Source: Malachius bipustulatus
Taxonomy: Eukaryota; Arthropoda; Insecta; Coleoptera; Melyridae
Length of the DNA: 64,000 bases
Direction of reading: 5' to 3'
Assembly (NCBI GenBank): GCA_910589415.1
Contig: OU342630.1
Coordinates: forward strand, 20,431,867 to 20,495,866
Part shown: positions 11,087 through 20,133 of the stretch, one piece after another
Position numbering within the stretch: position 1 is the first letter of the stretch
Layout of the letters: each line of letters begins with the position of its first letter
The notes under the pieces: generated by a model
Database searches by the model: none
What the model was told of the DNA's origin: nothing
Seen by the model: only the letters and a program-made list of their open reading frames with translations
Translations under genes and position numbers: made by a program

Positions 11087-11955
11087 TAGGGTGAGGCGCG
11101 AGAACCTTAAGGCATTTTTATATGGAGAAGTGTTCGGAGTAGAAATCTAAAAATTTGTACATAAAGTTCCAATTCAATTTCAGCTTTGAAGAGCTGAACC
11201 AAAGTATTTACAACCCCTCACCACTTCCGGTTATACCGGAAGTTGCCATCAACTTTCTTATTTTAAATGGGACACCCTGTATATAATTACATTTCCAGAT
11301 TGCCTGAATAAATGTAATAAAAATGGTGTTTATAGTGCAAAATTGGAACGATTTGTTTATGAGTTATAAACAAATGAAAATCGCAATTTTCCATTTTCAA
11401 ATCAGCTTAGGTCAAAAACGGTCAAGATATCGGAAAACGGCTTACATGTCCCTATCTTAACTTTTCACGTAGTATCATATGGTGCTGATGAAATTTGTAT
11501 ACAAAATGATGAAACATCAGCCATTAAAAAAAAAAACATTAAAAAAATCTTTAAAAAAATTTACACCACAGCGTCTTATATGAAAAGTTAAGATAGGGAC
11601 ATGTTAGCCGTTTTCCGATATCTTGACCCGTTTTCAAGCTAAGCTACTTTGAAAATAGAAAAATGCGATTTTCATTTGTTTATAACCCATTATATTACTC
11701 GTTACAAATTTGAACTGTAAACATCATTTTTATTATTTTTTTCAGGCAATCTGAAAATGTTATAATATACAGGGTGTCTTATTTAAAATAAGAAAGTTGA
11801 TTGCAACTTCCGGTATAACCGGAAATGGTGAGGGGTTGTAAATATTTTACTTCAGCTCGTCAAAATTGAAATCATTCATGTACAAATTTTTAGACTTCTA
11901 CTCCGAAAACTTCTCCATATAAAAATGCCTCAAGGTTCTCGCGCCTCACCCTGTA
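11087..11955. mobile_element. large nested fold-back element A (shared core, shell 1)
   Basis: The outer arms AGGGTGAGGCGCGAGAACCT (left) and AGGTTCTCGCGCCTCACCCT (right) are inverted repeats. Inside each is TTCCGGTTATACCGGAA and then GGGACACCCTGTATA (left), TATACAGGGTGTCTTATTT (right). The inner core has arms GTTTATGAGTTATAAACAAATG and AAAACGGCTTACATGTCCCT with mirror images about 11580-11700, and a short A/T centre near 11525. The core recurs in elements at 15.6, 19.6 and 49.9 kb. No coding capacity. Confidence 0.82.
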
Positions 11956-14234
11956 TATAAAAAAAAAGAATTAAATAAAGATTCACATTTATTTTGTCAG
12001 GTATTAGGGTAAGTGTGCTAGTCAGCCATTTATACATTATTTAAAATTAGCTTTGTGATAGTAATAATAAAATGTATTAGCCATTTTATTGTCCAGGGTA
12101 TAATTCTCGCCAGGCACTACAAACTGTTCCTAAAATCGAACCCTAAATTCCTAATTTCTTGTGAAAATTTTATTGTAAGGTAGGTACTCAATTTTCTTCA
12201 CTGGTTGAGATTTGGCAAGAAACATTTAAAAATTGGAGGAAGCTTTTTCTCACTATGGCCAGTCAAGAGGTAGAGTTTCAGTAAAAGGAAGAGTCTACTT
12301 TGGTACGACTCCTTTTTTCAGGCTATTAACTTTGAGTGCCCTACCAGTTTCGTCCCAAATGTCATCTTCAGGGGCTTAGGGACTATCCAAAATTAAGGTG
12401 GTGGAAGAAAACTTATACATCAGAATTTTTAGAGTAAACAACTATACTATTAATAATATTTAATCGTGAAAAAATACAGGAAGCAAATAATTAAAATGCC
12501 GCAGATCTGCGCTAATAAGGTCAGAGAAGGTAATTTTAAGATCAGGCACATCATATTTTTGTATGTTGTATTTATACACAAATTGTCGTTTTCATTGTCA
12601 AAAAACAAAATATCTATTAAATATCCACTGGTAACGTCCCTATTCTGTAGGAATTCCCGACTATTTAGCAGCCTGAACTGATTGCGCGACGCGGAGAGAG
12701 GCAGGGGAGGGTGATCGAGGACCGTCCGCGTTTCATACGGCGGTGAGACTTGAAATTTTAGCGTAATTTAACATTTATATTTTTATTGCTAGTTTATTAT
12801 TGAAGACAAAAATATGGAAATGGTACCGTAGGAATCATAAACGACCAGGGAAGAATTTTTAAAGACATACTTTTTTTGTTTAAGAGCTTCATTTATGAGA
12901 TAACCGTTGTTACGTAACAAAAAGTAGTGAAAAAATCAATTTTTGCCGTAACGAGATATTCCTGTTTAAAGTTCCGATGAACGTATACTTGAGCAATGCT
13001 TTTTTGAAACAGTTTTGATTTTTTTAACTTAACTATCATAGATAACATTTTGAAAAATAGGTACAACAAAGTTTCACTTATAAACTACCACATTTTGCAA
13101 AAGAAAATCTAAAATTTTGAATAGTTCCTGTGTTTTGCACAGGACGATTTTAAACATGATTTTAAATTTGGTTACACTAATGTGCAAGTTTCTCACCTGT
13201 TACAAGTTTATATTAAACCTTTTAAATGTCCTTATTGATATGTTTAATACAAACTAATACAACAGTGAAAACATGAAATTCAAAATTAGGTTGAGAAAAA
13301 TTAGCAAAAAGTGGAATTTTAAATAGTTTCCACTTTTTGGCTACTTGTATAAAAATTATTTCTTTCATCGCTGACATTACATTTTGTGAGTATTTTATGA
13401 ATATTGTCCAAATTTTCTGCAAAACACTTTTAGTGTCGAACTAGGTTAGGTAGGTACCTACTAAGTGTTTTTTTTTAATTTCGAAGTTTAAATGAACGCC
13501 TCTTTCTCTCGAACTGAAATTCACATCATCACATCATCGATGTAAGCTCGAATTTAATGTTTTGAAAACACATAATTATGACCAAAAAAAAATCAGAAAC
13601 AAAGCAATTTCGCAGATGGTGCAAACTTTTGACCGGCACTTCTTAATTTTAATTTTAACATTGCTTTACGGATGATTAGCAGAATGATCCACTTAATTGA
13701 TCGTTGAACATTGAGGAACAACATGCTTGGGTAGCCATAAAAGTTATAAATTTACCTATTTAATTTCGCGAACGTCGCGTGCGAGTTGTCACGTACGCCA
13801 TTCGCAAGACAACACATTGTTTTATTATTTGTCCCCCAGGAAGTAAGACATGTAGATGAGAGATAATATTACAAAAGGGTTCGGTTCTATACATATTTTT
13901 GTAAGATGATATTATCGTGTTGATAAACGCGCGCTGTGCAAGACTGGTAAAATTGAATCATTTTTGCTTTTTCTCTTTAAATATTACTAGTAAAAACTAA
14001 TAAAAATAACAATGTCAGCAGAAAATATGCATAGGTAATTGTTACGTGTTTGAAATACTAGAAAATTTATAATAAGTTACTGTAATATGCGTACCTAATT
14101 ATTATAAAAATTCTACTATTATAATCAGCATAATTTATTAGGTAGGTATGCATATAAGTAATACAGTGTGGAACAGCTAAATGGAATAAATTCAGATCTC
14201 AATTATGTAATTATTATTGTGCATATTTTTTTAA
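11956..14234. other. unassigned stretch
   Basis: AT-rich, no gene supported. A GC-rich patch at about 12683-12745 (GCGCGACGCGGAGAGAGG onward) stands out but contains no convincing frame or promoter. Part of 13075-13345 shows imperfect inverted words (GTGGAATTTTAAATAGTTTCCAC at 13312). Confidence 0.4.
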
Positions 14235-14765
14235 TCCCGAGAGATATCGATTTTGGATTATGAAAAAATATTTCTTCCCTAAATCCCCCTTCAAGTGGCT
14301 GTTGCAACCCCTAAATTGTTTGTTGGAAAATAGTGTTTGAAAGGCTTTTCATTCTCTATTCAAAAATGCTGTTTTTAATGTTAATAATTGCAAAAATGAA
14401 TGCATGTGTCAAAATTAGTTTCTTGAACGTTTTGCGTCAGCATCCTAACCTTAAATAAAAATGTCTTCTAATGTTTTCTGACATCTGAGGCGTCACCGAC
14501 CTAAGCACATCGGTTATTCTTCTTAAGAAGTCAGCTATAATAATATATCGCACATGAATTAACTTTTTATTGCTAATTTTTGGAATAATTTTTTTATAGA
14601 GCATTTTTGAATAGAGAATGAAGAGACCTTTCAAAAAAGGTATCTCAAGTCCCTAAACTTCCCATTTAAGAATTTTGGATTTCTCAACTGCTACTCGAAA
14701 TTTAGGGATGATATTTGTACGTTGCAGGTTGTCATTGGAGAATTCAAAATCGACGTTTCTCAGGA
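14235..14765. repeat. imperfect fold-back repeat
   Basis: The left arm from GAGAGATATCGATTTTGGA through CCCTAAATCCCCC and TTCATTCTCTATTCAAAAATG is mirrored on the right as CATTTTTGAATAGAGAATGAA, then CCCTAAACTT and TTCAAAATCGACGTTTCTC. Arms are diverged (roughly 75-85% by eye), total about 530 bp. No coding capacity. Confidence 0.6.
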
Positions 14766-14956
14766 ATTTTTATAAATGAAGCCAAATAAGCTAAGTGCAA
14801 AAATGAGTATATGGCAATAATAACTTCGTTAAGAAATTCTCTGAACCATGGAGATATAACCAGGACCAACTTTCTTTCGTCAAATCTTCTTAATAAGATA
14901 TCGAGAGACACTTAGCTCATTTGCTAGGCACTGGCGTTGGTACATAAACTCCTTAG

Positions 14957-15120
14957 GCCCGTATTCATCAATAAATATAACCCCTGGGGTTATATTTTGG
15001 AACATGTCATTGGTTTAAAATTCGTAGCGTTCGTAGGGATTGAGCATTAGACCAATCAGCTGTCAGAAAATTCAAAATTTAACCCCAGAGTTATATTTTG
15101 AAGTTTGATGAATACGGACA
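14957..15120. repeat. 164-bp MITE, 'CCGTATTCATCAA' family, copy 1
   Basis: Begins GCCCGTATTCATCAATAAA and ends TTTGATGAATACGGAC. Both ends carry TATAACCCC/ GGGGTTATA words next to the terminal CCGTATTCATCA repeat. The same element lies in opposite orientation at 37276-37438. Confidence 0.8.
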
Positions 15121-15458
15121 TTAGCGATTTTCAGATTTCGAAAAAAATCATACGTCATTCAAAATAATACTAAATAGAGAAATCAGGAATCTGAAGACGC
15201 CGAACTCTCATCTGAAGAAGCAGAAATTCAAGCCTAAACAACAAGTCTTAGAAAACAACACCACCTACAACAAGCACAGTAATTTTATTCCTCAATCCTC
15301 AACGACGATTGGACGTTCGTAATCATTATAGCTGTCGCGTGAAGCTGCAAGAAGATGCTATAATCTTCAGGAAAGTAATAATTTATAGGTACTGATGAAG
15401 ATGAAGCCACATCAGCACTCAGCAGCGACGGAATTTTTAACAGGCATTATGAATATTA

Positions 15459-15576
15459 CTGATCTGACGTCAACCCCCCCTATCGTACCAGTGATATAGG
15501 ATAGGGATCTGGTCTGACTGATCCGACGTCAAACCCCATTGTATCAATGGTACGATGCGGGTTGACGTCAGGTCAG
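15459..15576. repeat. hairpin with TGACGTCA ends
   Basis: CTGATCTGACGTCAACCC and TATCGTACCA are mirrored by TGGTACGATGCGGGTTGACG and TCAGGTCAG, with a second TGATCCGACGTCAAACCCC nested inside. Total 118 bp; a local inverted duplication. Confidence 0.6.
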
Positions 15577-15644
15577 CATATCATCATGTTCAATATCACG
15601 GTTGCTGTAGTTGTAGTCTCTGAAGTGTCTCTGAATCTCTAAAT

Positions 15645-16085
15645 CAAGTAAGAATAGTTTTCACAGTTGGAGCTTTAACTGAGTGGCTTATGAGTTATAA
15701 ACAAGTGAAAATCACAATTTTTCATTTTCAAAGCTCTTGTTTTGAAAACGGCCCAAGATATCGGAAAACGGCTTATATGTCCCTATCTTAACTTTTAAAG
15801 CGTTAACCTATTGTGTGGATGAAATTTTTATACATGCTGATAAAAAATATCTTAATTTCCATCACCCTATATAAAAATTTCATCTACACAATAGTATAAC
15901 ACTGTAAAAGTTGAGATAGGGACATGTGAGCCGTTTTCAAAACAAGCTGCTTTCAAAATGAAGAACTGCTGTTTTCACTTGTTTATAAGCTCATAAGTTA
16001 CTCAGTTTAAACTCCAACTGTGAAAACCATTCTTATCTGGATTTTCTCAGACAATCTGAAAATGTATTAATATACAGGTGTCCCA
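15645..16085. mobile_element. fold-back element B (same core as A, no outer shell)
   Basis: The left arm AGAATAGTTTTCACAGTTGG through ATCGGAAAACGGCTTATATG and CCCTATCTTAACTTTT is mirrored by AAAGTTGAGATAGGGACATG and CCAACTGTGAAAACCATTCT on the right, ending near ATATACAGGTGTCCC. It holds the same GTTTATAACTCATAA and GGCTTACATGTCCCTATC words as the element at 11.1-11.96 kb but lacks its outer arms. Confidence 0.75.
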
Positions 16086-16371
16086 CTAAAAAAAAAAGAC
16101 AATTTCGTCATTACTGAGTCCAGGAACACTCTGTATAATTTTTTTTATCTCAATAGAACATAAACTAAATTGAAAAATAGACCTGTTTCGGGATTTCTTC
16201 GACAAACATTTTTTAAGGGAGAATTCGGGGGTGGCAAGTTTTCAAATTGACACCCTGTATACAGACATGTTTATTACGCTTGTTATAATAATTTGATAGT
16301 GTATTGTGTATTCGATATAGGTACGGTTTTCCATTATGATATAGCATTAATTATTTTAGATTCGAAATAGT
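16086..16371. other. short repeat debris between fold-back elements
   Basis: A one-sided unit with GAACACTCTGTATAAT and, at 16250, TGACACCCTGTATA. It resembles the outer-shell units of other elements but its partner arm is missing. Confidence 0.4.
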
Positions 16372-16491
16372 ATATTATGTTACTAGGAGTAGAAGGCGAT
16401 CATTTTGTGTTGAGCGCAATTATTGCAGCCGAGGCAGTGCAATAATTGAGCGAAACACAAAATGAGCATTCTACTCCAAGTGACATATACG
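16372..16491. repeat. long hairpin with GCCGAGGC tip (hairpin family member 1)
   Basis: ACTAGGAGTAGAAGGCGATC and CATTTTGTGTTGAGCGCAAT on the left pair with ATTGAGCGAAACACAAAATG and AGCATTCTACTCCAAGT on the right, a stem of about 46 bp plus outer extension (TATATTATGT / ACATATAC). The tip at 16427-16436 is AGCCGAGGCA. Confidence 0.8.
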
Positions 16492-16960
16492 ATTTTTTCC
16501 GCAAGCGTAGTATTGAAACATAAAATTTTATAAAGGACGGCAACACAAACTACAATGCACCGTAGATTTTATAATGTACTTTTTAGTGTCACTCAGAATA
16601 ATTATTAATTAAAATTAAAAAAATTGCGTTGACGTTTATTACGTCAATGTCAATAACACATTTTGTCATTGAACATTGAACCCTAACCCTATGCTAGATT
16701 GACAGCACTCGCCATGATTAGAAAGCGTATAGTCGTAGCAATAGTAGCTAGATAATCCGCGGGTACTTCCAGTTGTCCGAATTCAATGTATTTTGACGAT
16801 GTCATACGTTAATTATTATTATGCTAGGACAATAATGAAAATATTGTTACTAGTAACATAATGAGATCGTTCTACAAGGTGTGTACAGTATGATAATTGC
16901 CGCATTTTAGAACGCTTGCGGAAAAATGTATTTACTAACAAGTCCTGGAAAGAATCGACG
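16492..16960. repeat. sequence bounded by CCGCAAGCG / CGCTTGCGG inverted words
   Basis: GATTTTTTCCGCAAGCG at 16491 is mirrored by CGCTTGCGGAAAAATG at 16913-16928. Near 16850 the word TTACTAGTAACATAATGAG repeats the outer stem of the hairpin at 16372 in inverted form. This suggests that hairpin 1 belongs to a larger element of about 560 bp. No coding region. Confidence 0.45.
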
Positions 16961-17590
16961 TGGTGAATAGCAATTTAATCTAATCTACCCGAAAACATTA
17001 TTATTATTATTAACAACAATATTATTTTGATATTAAAATACATATGGAAGAGCCTAGAAATAGCATACCACATTGAAGGAGTGTAAACATACATATTATT
17101 ATATCTTTCGTTATTTATTATATTACAGGGAATAAACACATCAAAATAACTTAAGGCACTAGCTCCAAGTAGTGCACAGGGTGTCCCAATATTCCATGGA
17201 CATGGAGCAACCACAGATTACTGAGGTAAAAAAAAGTCGCTCGGACCAAACTTATCTCTATACCAAAATGCTTCGTTTGTCCGTTAGAGGACTTCAAAGT
17301 TTTTTGAAAATTTTAGTTTTTTTGAAATAGCTCAAAGTCGGCTGATTCCAATTCGATGAAATTTGGTGGGTAAATTTCTTATTAAAAGTACTAATTTCTG
17401 ATGTACATGATAATTTGACGGAAACCCGGGAAGGGGTTAAACTACCCCTACCCTCCATTAAAATCGATCGTAATTGTTAATAGGGTAGCACGAACACTGT
17501 TCATGTTTTTTTGTTTGAAAGATACATTGTTTTAGCCCATTTTTGGTCTCCTACAAAAATCTGTATCTTTCCGAGGTGCTATGTGATAAT

Positions 17591-17723
17591 AGTATATTAT
17601 GCAACGAGCTTATAATGAAGGCTATTAATACGCGAGTATGATGGTTAAGATACGAGCCGTAGGCGAGTGTCTTAACCATCATAAGAGCGTATTAATAGCC
17701 ATTATCTGCGAGTTCCATACACT
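17591..17723. repeat. long hairpin with GAGCCGTAGGCGA tip (family member 2)
   Basis: The stem of about 58 bp includes TAATGAAGGCTATTAATACG and GTATGATGGTTAAGATAC on the left, with GTGTCTTAACCATCATAAG and CGTATTAATAGCCATTATC on the right. The tip at 17654-17666 is GAGCCGTAGGCGA. Confidence 0.85.
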
Positions 17724-18465
17724 ATTTTTTCTACGACCCTTTTTTATTTCATAGAAAAGATTGAAAAATTATATATTTTAACAATGACCCGTGTACAATT
17801 GCGGATCATTGAAGTTAAGATAGGTTGCTATTTGCTTACGCATATTAGGTACCAAATTTTCTCTTTGTCGCTAAGGTTATTCTGCTGAGACATGTTTTAG
17901 TATCAAGTTTAAAGGGCACTACTCACTACTGCGTAATTTTTATTATGCGAAGTTCGAATTCCGAATTTTACGCTTCGATTTTGAGATTAATTAATAATTT
18001 TAATAACTGACAGCCATTAATTACGATATTCTTTACCTGCGCAACGCGAGTCGCAGCGTTGCCGCTTTGAATACTATATCACGGAGCGCTACGAATGATA
18101 TAATACTTTATCTTCCCATCTTTTACACGATATACCTACTTATCAAATTAATTAAGGTAACATAAAATGTTGATAAATTTTCTTTGAATGTTACTTATGT
18201 TCTAAATTAAATAAACGTTCAGAATTTTTTTTCAGAAATACAGAACTTATATCACAAGGCAATTTTTGTCGTGAGTGTGACAACTCTGTGACTTCGGTTG
18301 GCTTGCCGACCCGATCGTGAGCGAAAAAGAACCGATTCGATTGCAAATGCTCCTCTGCCATTGGATAGCTTGACCAGTGCTTTAATAAAAATTTGTATCT
18401 TAATGAGACCCATTAAAGCACTGGTGATTCATATTTAATATGCATATTAAAAGTTGGGAGTAGAA
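17593..18465. mobile_element. ~0.87-kb insertion in the left arm of fold-back element C
   Basis: The right arm reads continuously ...TAGTCGATGATAACTAAATT..., TTATTTTATCACATAGCACC; the left arm has GCTATGTGATAA, then this insertion, then ATAAATTAGGCGATG. The insert starts TAGTATATTATGCAACGAGC with hairpin member 2 and includes a second hairpin CCAGTGCTTTAAT...ATTAAAGCACTGG (18374-18425). No target duplication beyond a few A/T bases is clear. Its left flank shares AGTATATTATG and its hairpin flank CATACACTATTTTTTC with the element at 16372. Confidence 0.65.
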
Positions 18466-19243
18466 AAAATAAATTAGGCGATGATACCTAACCAAAATTT
18501 TATTTCATTCTTTTAATTTGAAATCAAATTTTCATTGTCAGGTGATTATTTGATATAATCTCATAAAAGATGTTTAGTATGGTTCGGTTTTTTTTTCAGG
18601 TGTTTGCAAACGGTTTTTTTCAAACGCAGTAAACAGTTTGCAAACGACGAGGTTCCAAGAAAAGTTAAAATCATTTTTTTGCGCAGGATGGAACTTTCTA
18701 GGGTCCAAACCGGCGCCCACATCGAACATCTTTTATGAGATTAGATAAAATAATCACCTGACAATTGAAAATTTGATTTCAAATTAAAAGAATGAAATAA
18801 AAATTTAGTTATCATCGACTAATTTATTTTATCACATAGCACCTCGTAAAGATACAGATTTTTGCAGGAGACCAAAAATGGGCTAAAACGCTGTATCTTT
18901 CAAACAAAAAAACATGAACAGCGTTCCTGCTACCCTATCAACAATTACGACCGATTTTAATGTAGGGTAGGGGTAGTTTCACCCCTTCCCGGGTTTTCGT
19001 CAAATTATCACGTACATCAGAAGTTAGTACTTTTAATAAGAAATTTACCTACCAAATTTCATCGAATTGGAATCAGCCGACTTTGAGCTATTTCAAAAAA
19101 ACTAAAATTTTCAAAAGACTTTGAAGCCCTCTAACGGACAAACGAAGCACTTTGGTATAGAGATAAGTTTGGTCCGAGCGACTTTTTTTTACCTCAGTTA
19201 TCTGTGGTTGCTCCATGTCCATGGAATATTGGGACACCCTGTA

Positions 19244-19588
19244 TATTCGAGGATCTTTAAAAACGTTTTTGCAAGGAGAATGTAAATTTTCTAATAATTT
19301 TTACTAATATTCTGACAGTAATTTCAAATAATTTAAAAATAACTGGGTGCGTAACTATTTTAACAATTTTCTTCATCTTTAAATTGAGAGTAAAAAAGAG
19401 TTCAATAGATTGGTTAACAAACCTCCATAGAAGCAGGCAGACAATCATTCGATTGAAGACGTATAGAGAATATCTTAGCAATATAATAGAGAAGTATAAT
19501 ATATGGTGCACTCTGTAGAAAATATGAAAAAAGTCGTTTTTTTTCATATCTTTCTTTTTTCATCATACATCACAATCATATTTTTTTT
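19244..19588. other. unassigned stretch between elements
   Basis: No gene seen. The 96-residue minus-strand frame at 19257-19547 has no motifs and low-complexity composition. Confidence 0.35.
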
Positions 19589-20133
19589 AAATAGGACATC
19601 CTATATATTTTTATATTTTCATATTTCGTTAGAAAATACAGTAAGAATGGCTTTTACAGTTTTAGTTTAAATTGAGTATACTTAGTTTATGAGTTATAAA
19701 GAAATGAAAATCGCAACTTTTCATTTTGAAAGCAGTGTACTGCAGTTACGGTTCAAAATATCGGAAAATGGCCGACCCCACCCGACCCGGCCCCCGTAAC
19801 TTTTTATGTACTTTCCTATGATGTAGATAAATTTTTTATATAGGGTGATTAAAAATCTGAATATTTATATCACCCTGTATTAAAATTTAAACCACTAATG
19901 TCCGTATTCATCAAACTTCAAAATATAACTCTGGGGTTATATTTTGAAGTTTGATGAATACGGACAATAGTAAGAGTAAGATACCATGTGAAAGCTTTCA
20001 AAATGAAAAATTGTGATTTTCATTTGTTTATAACTCATAAACTACTCAGTTTAAACTGAAACTGTAAAAACCATTCTTACTGAATTTGCTCAACAAATAT
20101 GAAAATACAAAAATATACCGGGTGTCCTATTTA
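19589..20133. mobile_element. fold-back element D (same core family), centre occupied by a MITE hairpin
   Basis: The left side AAATAGGACATCCTATATAT onward and right side ATATACCGGGTGTCCTATTT are inverted repeats; inside are TTTATGAGTTATAAAGAAATG and CATTTGTTTATAACTCATAA, CAGTAAGAATGG/CCATTCTTACTG. The GGCTTACATGTCCC word is degraded to GGCCGACCCC. The apex holds the 68-bp palindrome described at 19899. Confidence 0.75.
19899..19966. repeat. 68-bp near-perfect palindrome of 'CCGTATTCATCAA' MITE family, copy 2
   Basis: TGTCCGTATTCATCAAACTT at one end, AAGTTTGATGAATACGGACA at the other, with AAAATATAACTC / GGGGTTATATTTT between. It consists only of one of the two ends of the 164-bp element (copies at 14957 and 37276), inverted on itself. 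Confidence 0.85.

Larger units (their letters stand above)
17176..19243. mobile_element. large fold-back element C, interrupted by a later insertion
   Basis: Ends ACAGGGTGTCCCAATATTCC (left) and GGAATATTGGGACACCCTGT (right). The arms of over 400 bp contain CATGGACATGGAGCAACCAC, GGTCCGAGCGAC(TTTT) and TGTATCTTTC words in both orientations. The centre holds a second arm pair: GTCAGGTGATTATTTGAT (about 18538) and ATAATCACCTGACAATTG (about 18751). About 870 bp at 17593-18465 interrupt the left arm only. No transposase. Confidence 0.85.

Noticed and set aside
12683..12745. GC-rich patch considered as a promoter or first exon of cueball
   Set aside because: No ATG followed by a signal-peptide-like frame ending in a phase-1 donor.
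16683..16700. CCCTAACCCTA word considered as telomeric repeat
   Set aside because: Only two units and not the TTAGG repeat usual in insects; isolated.
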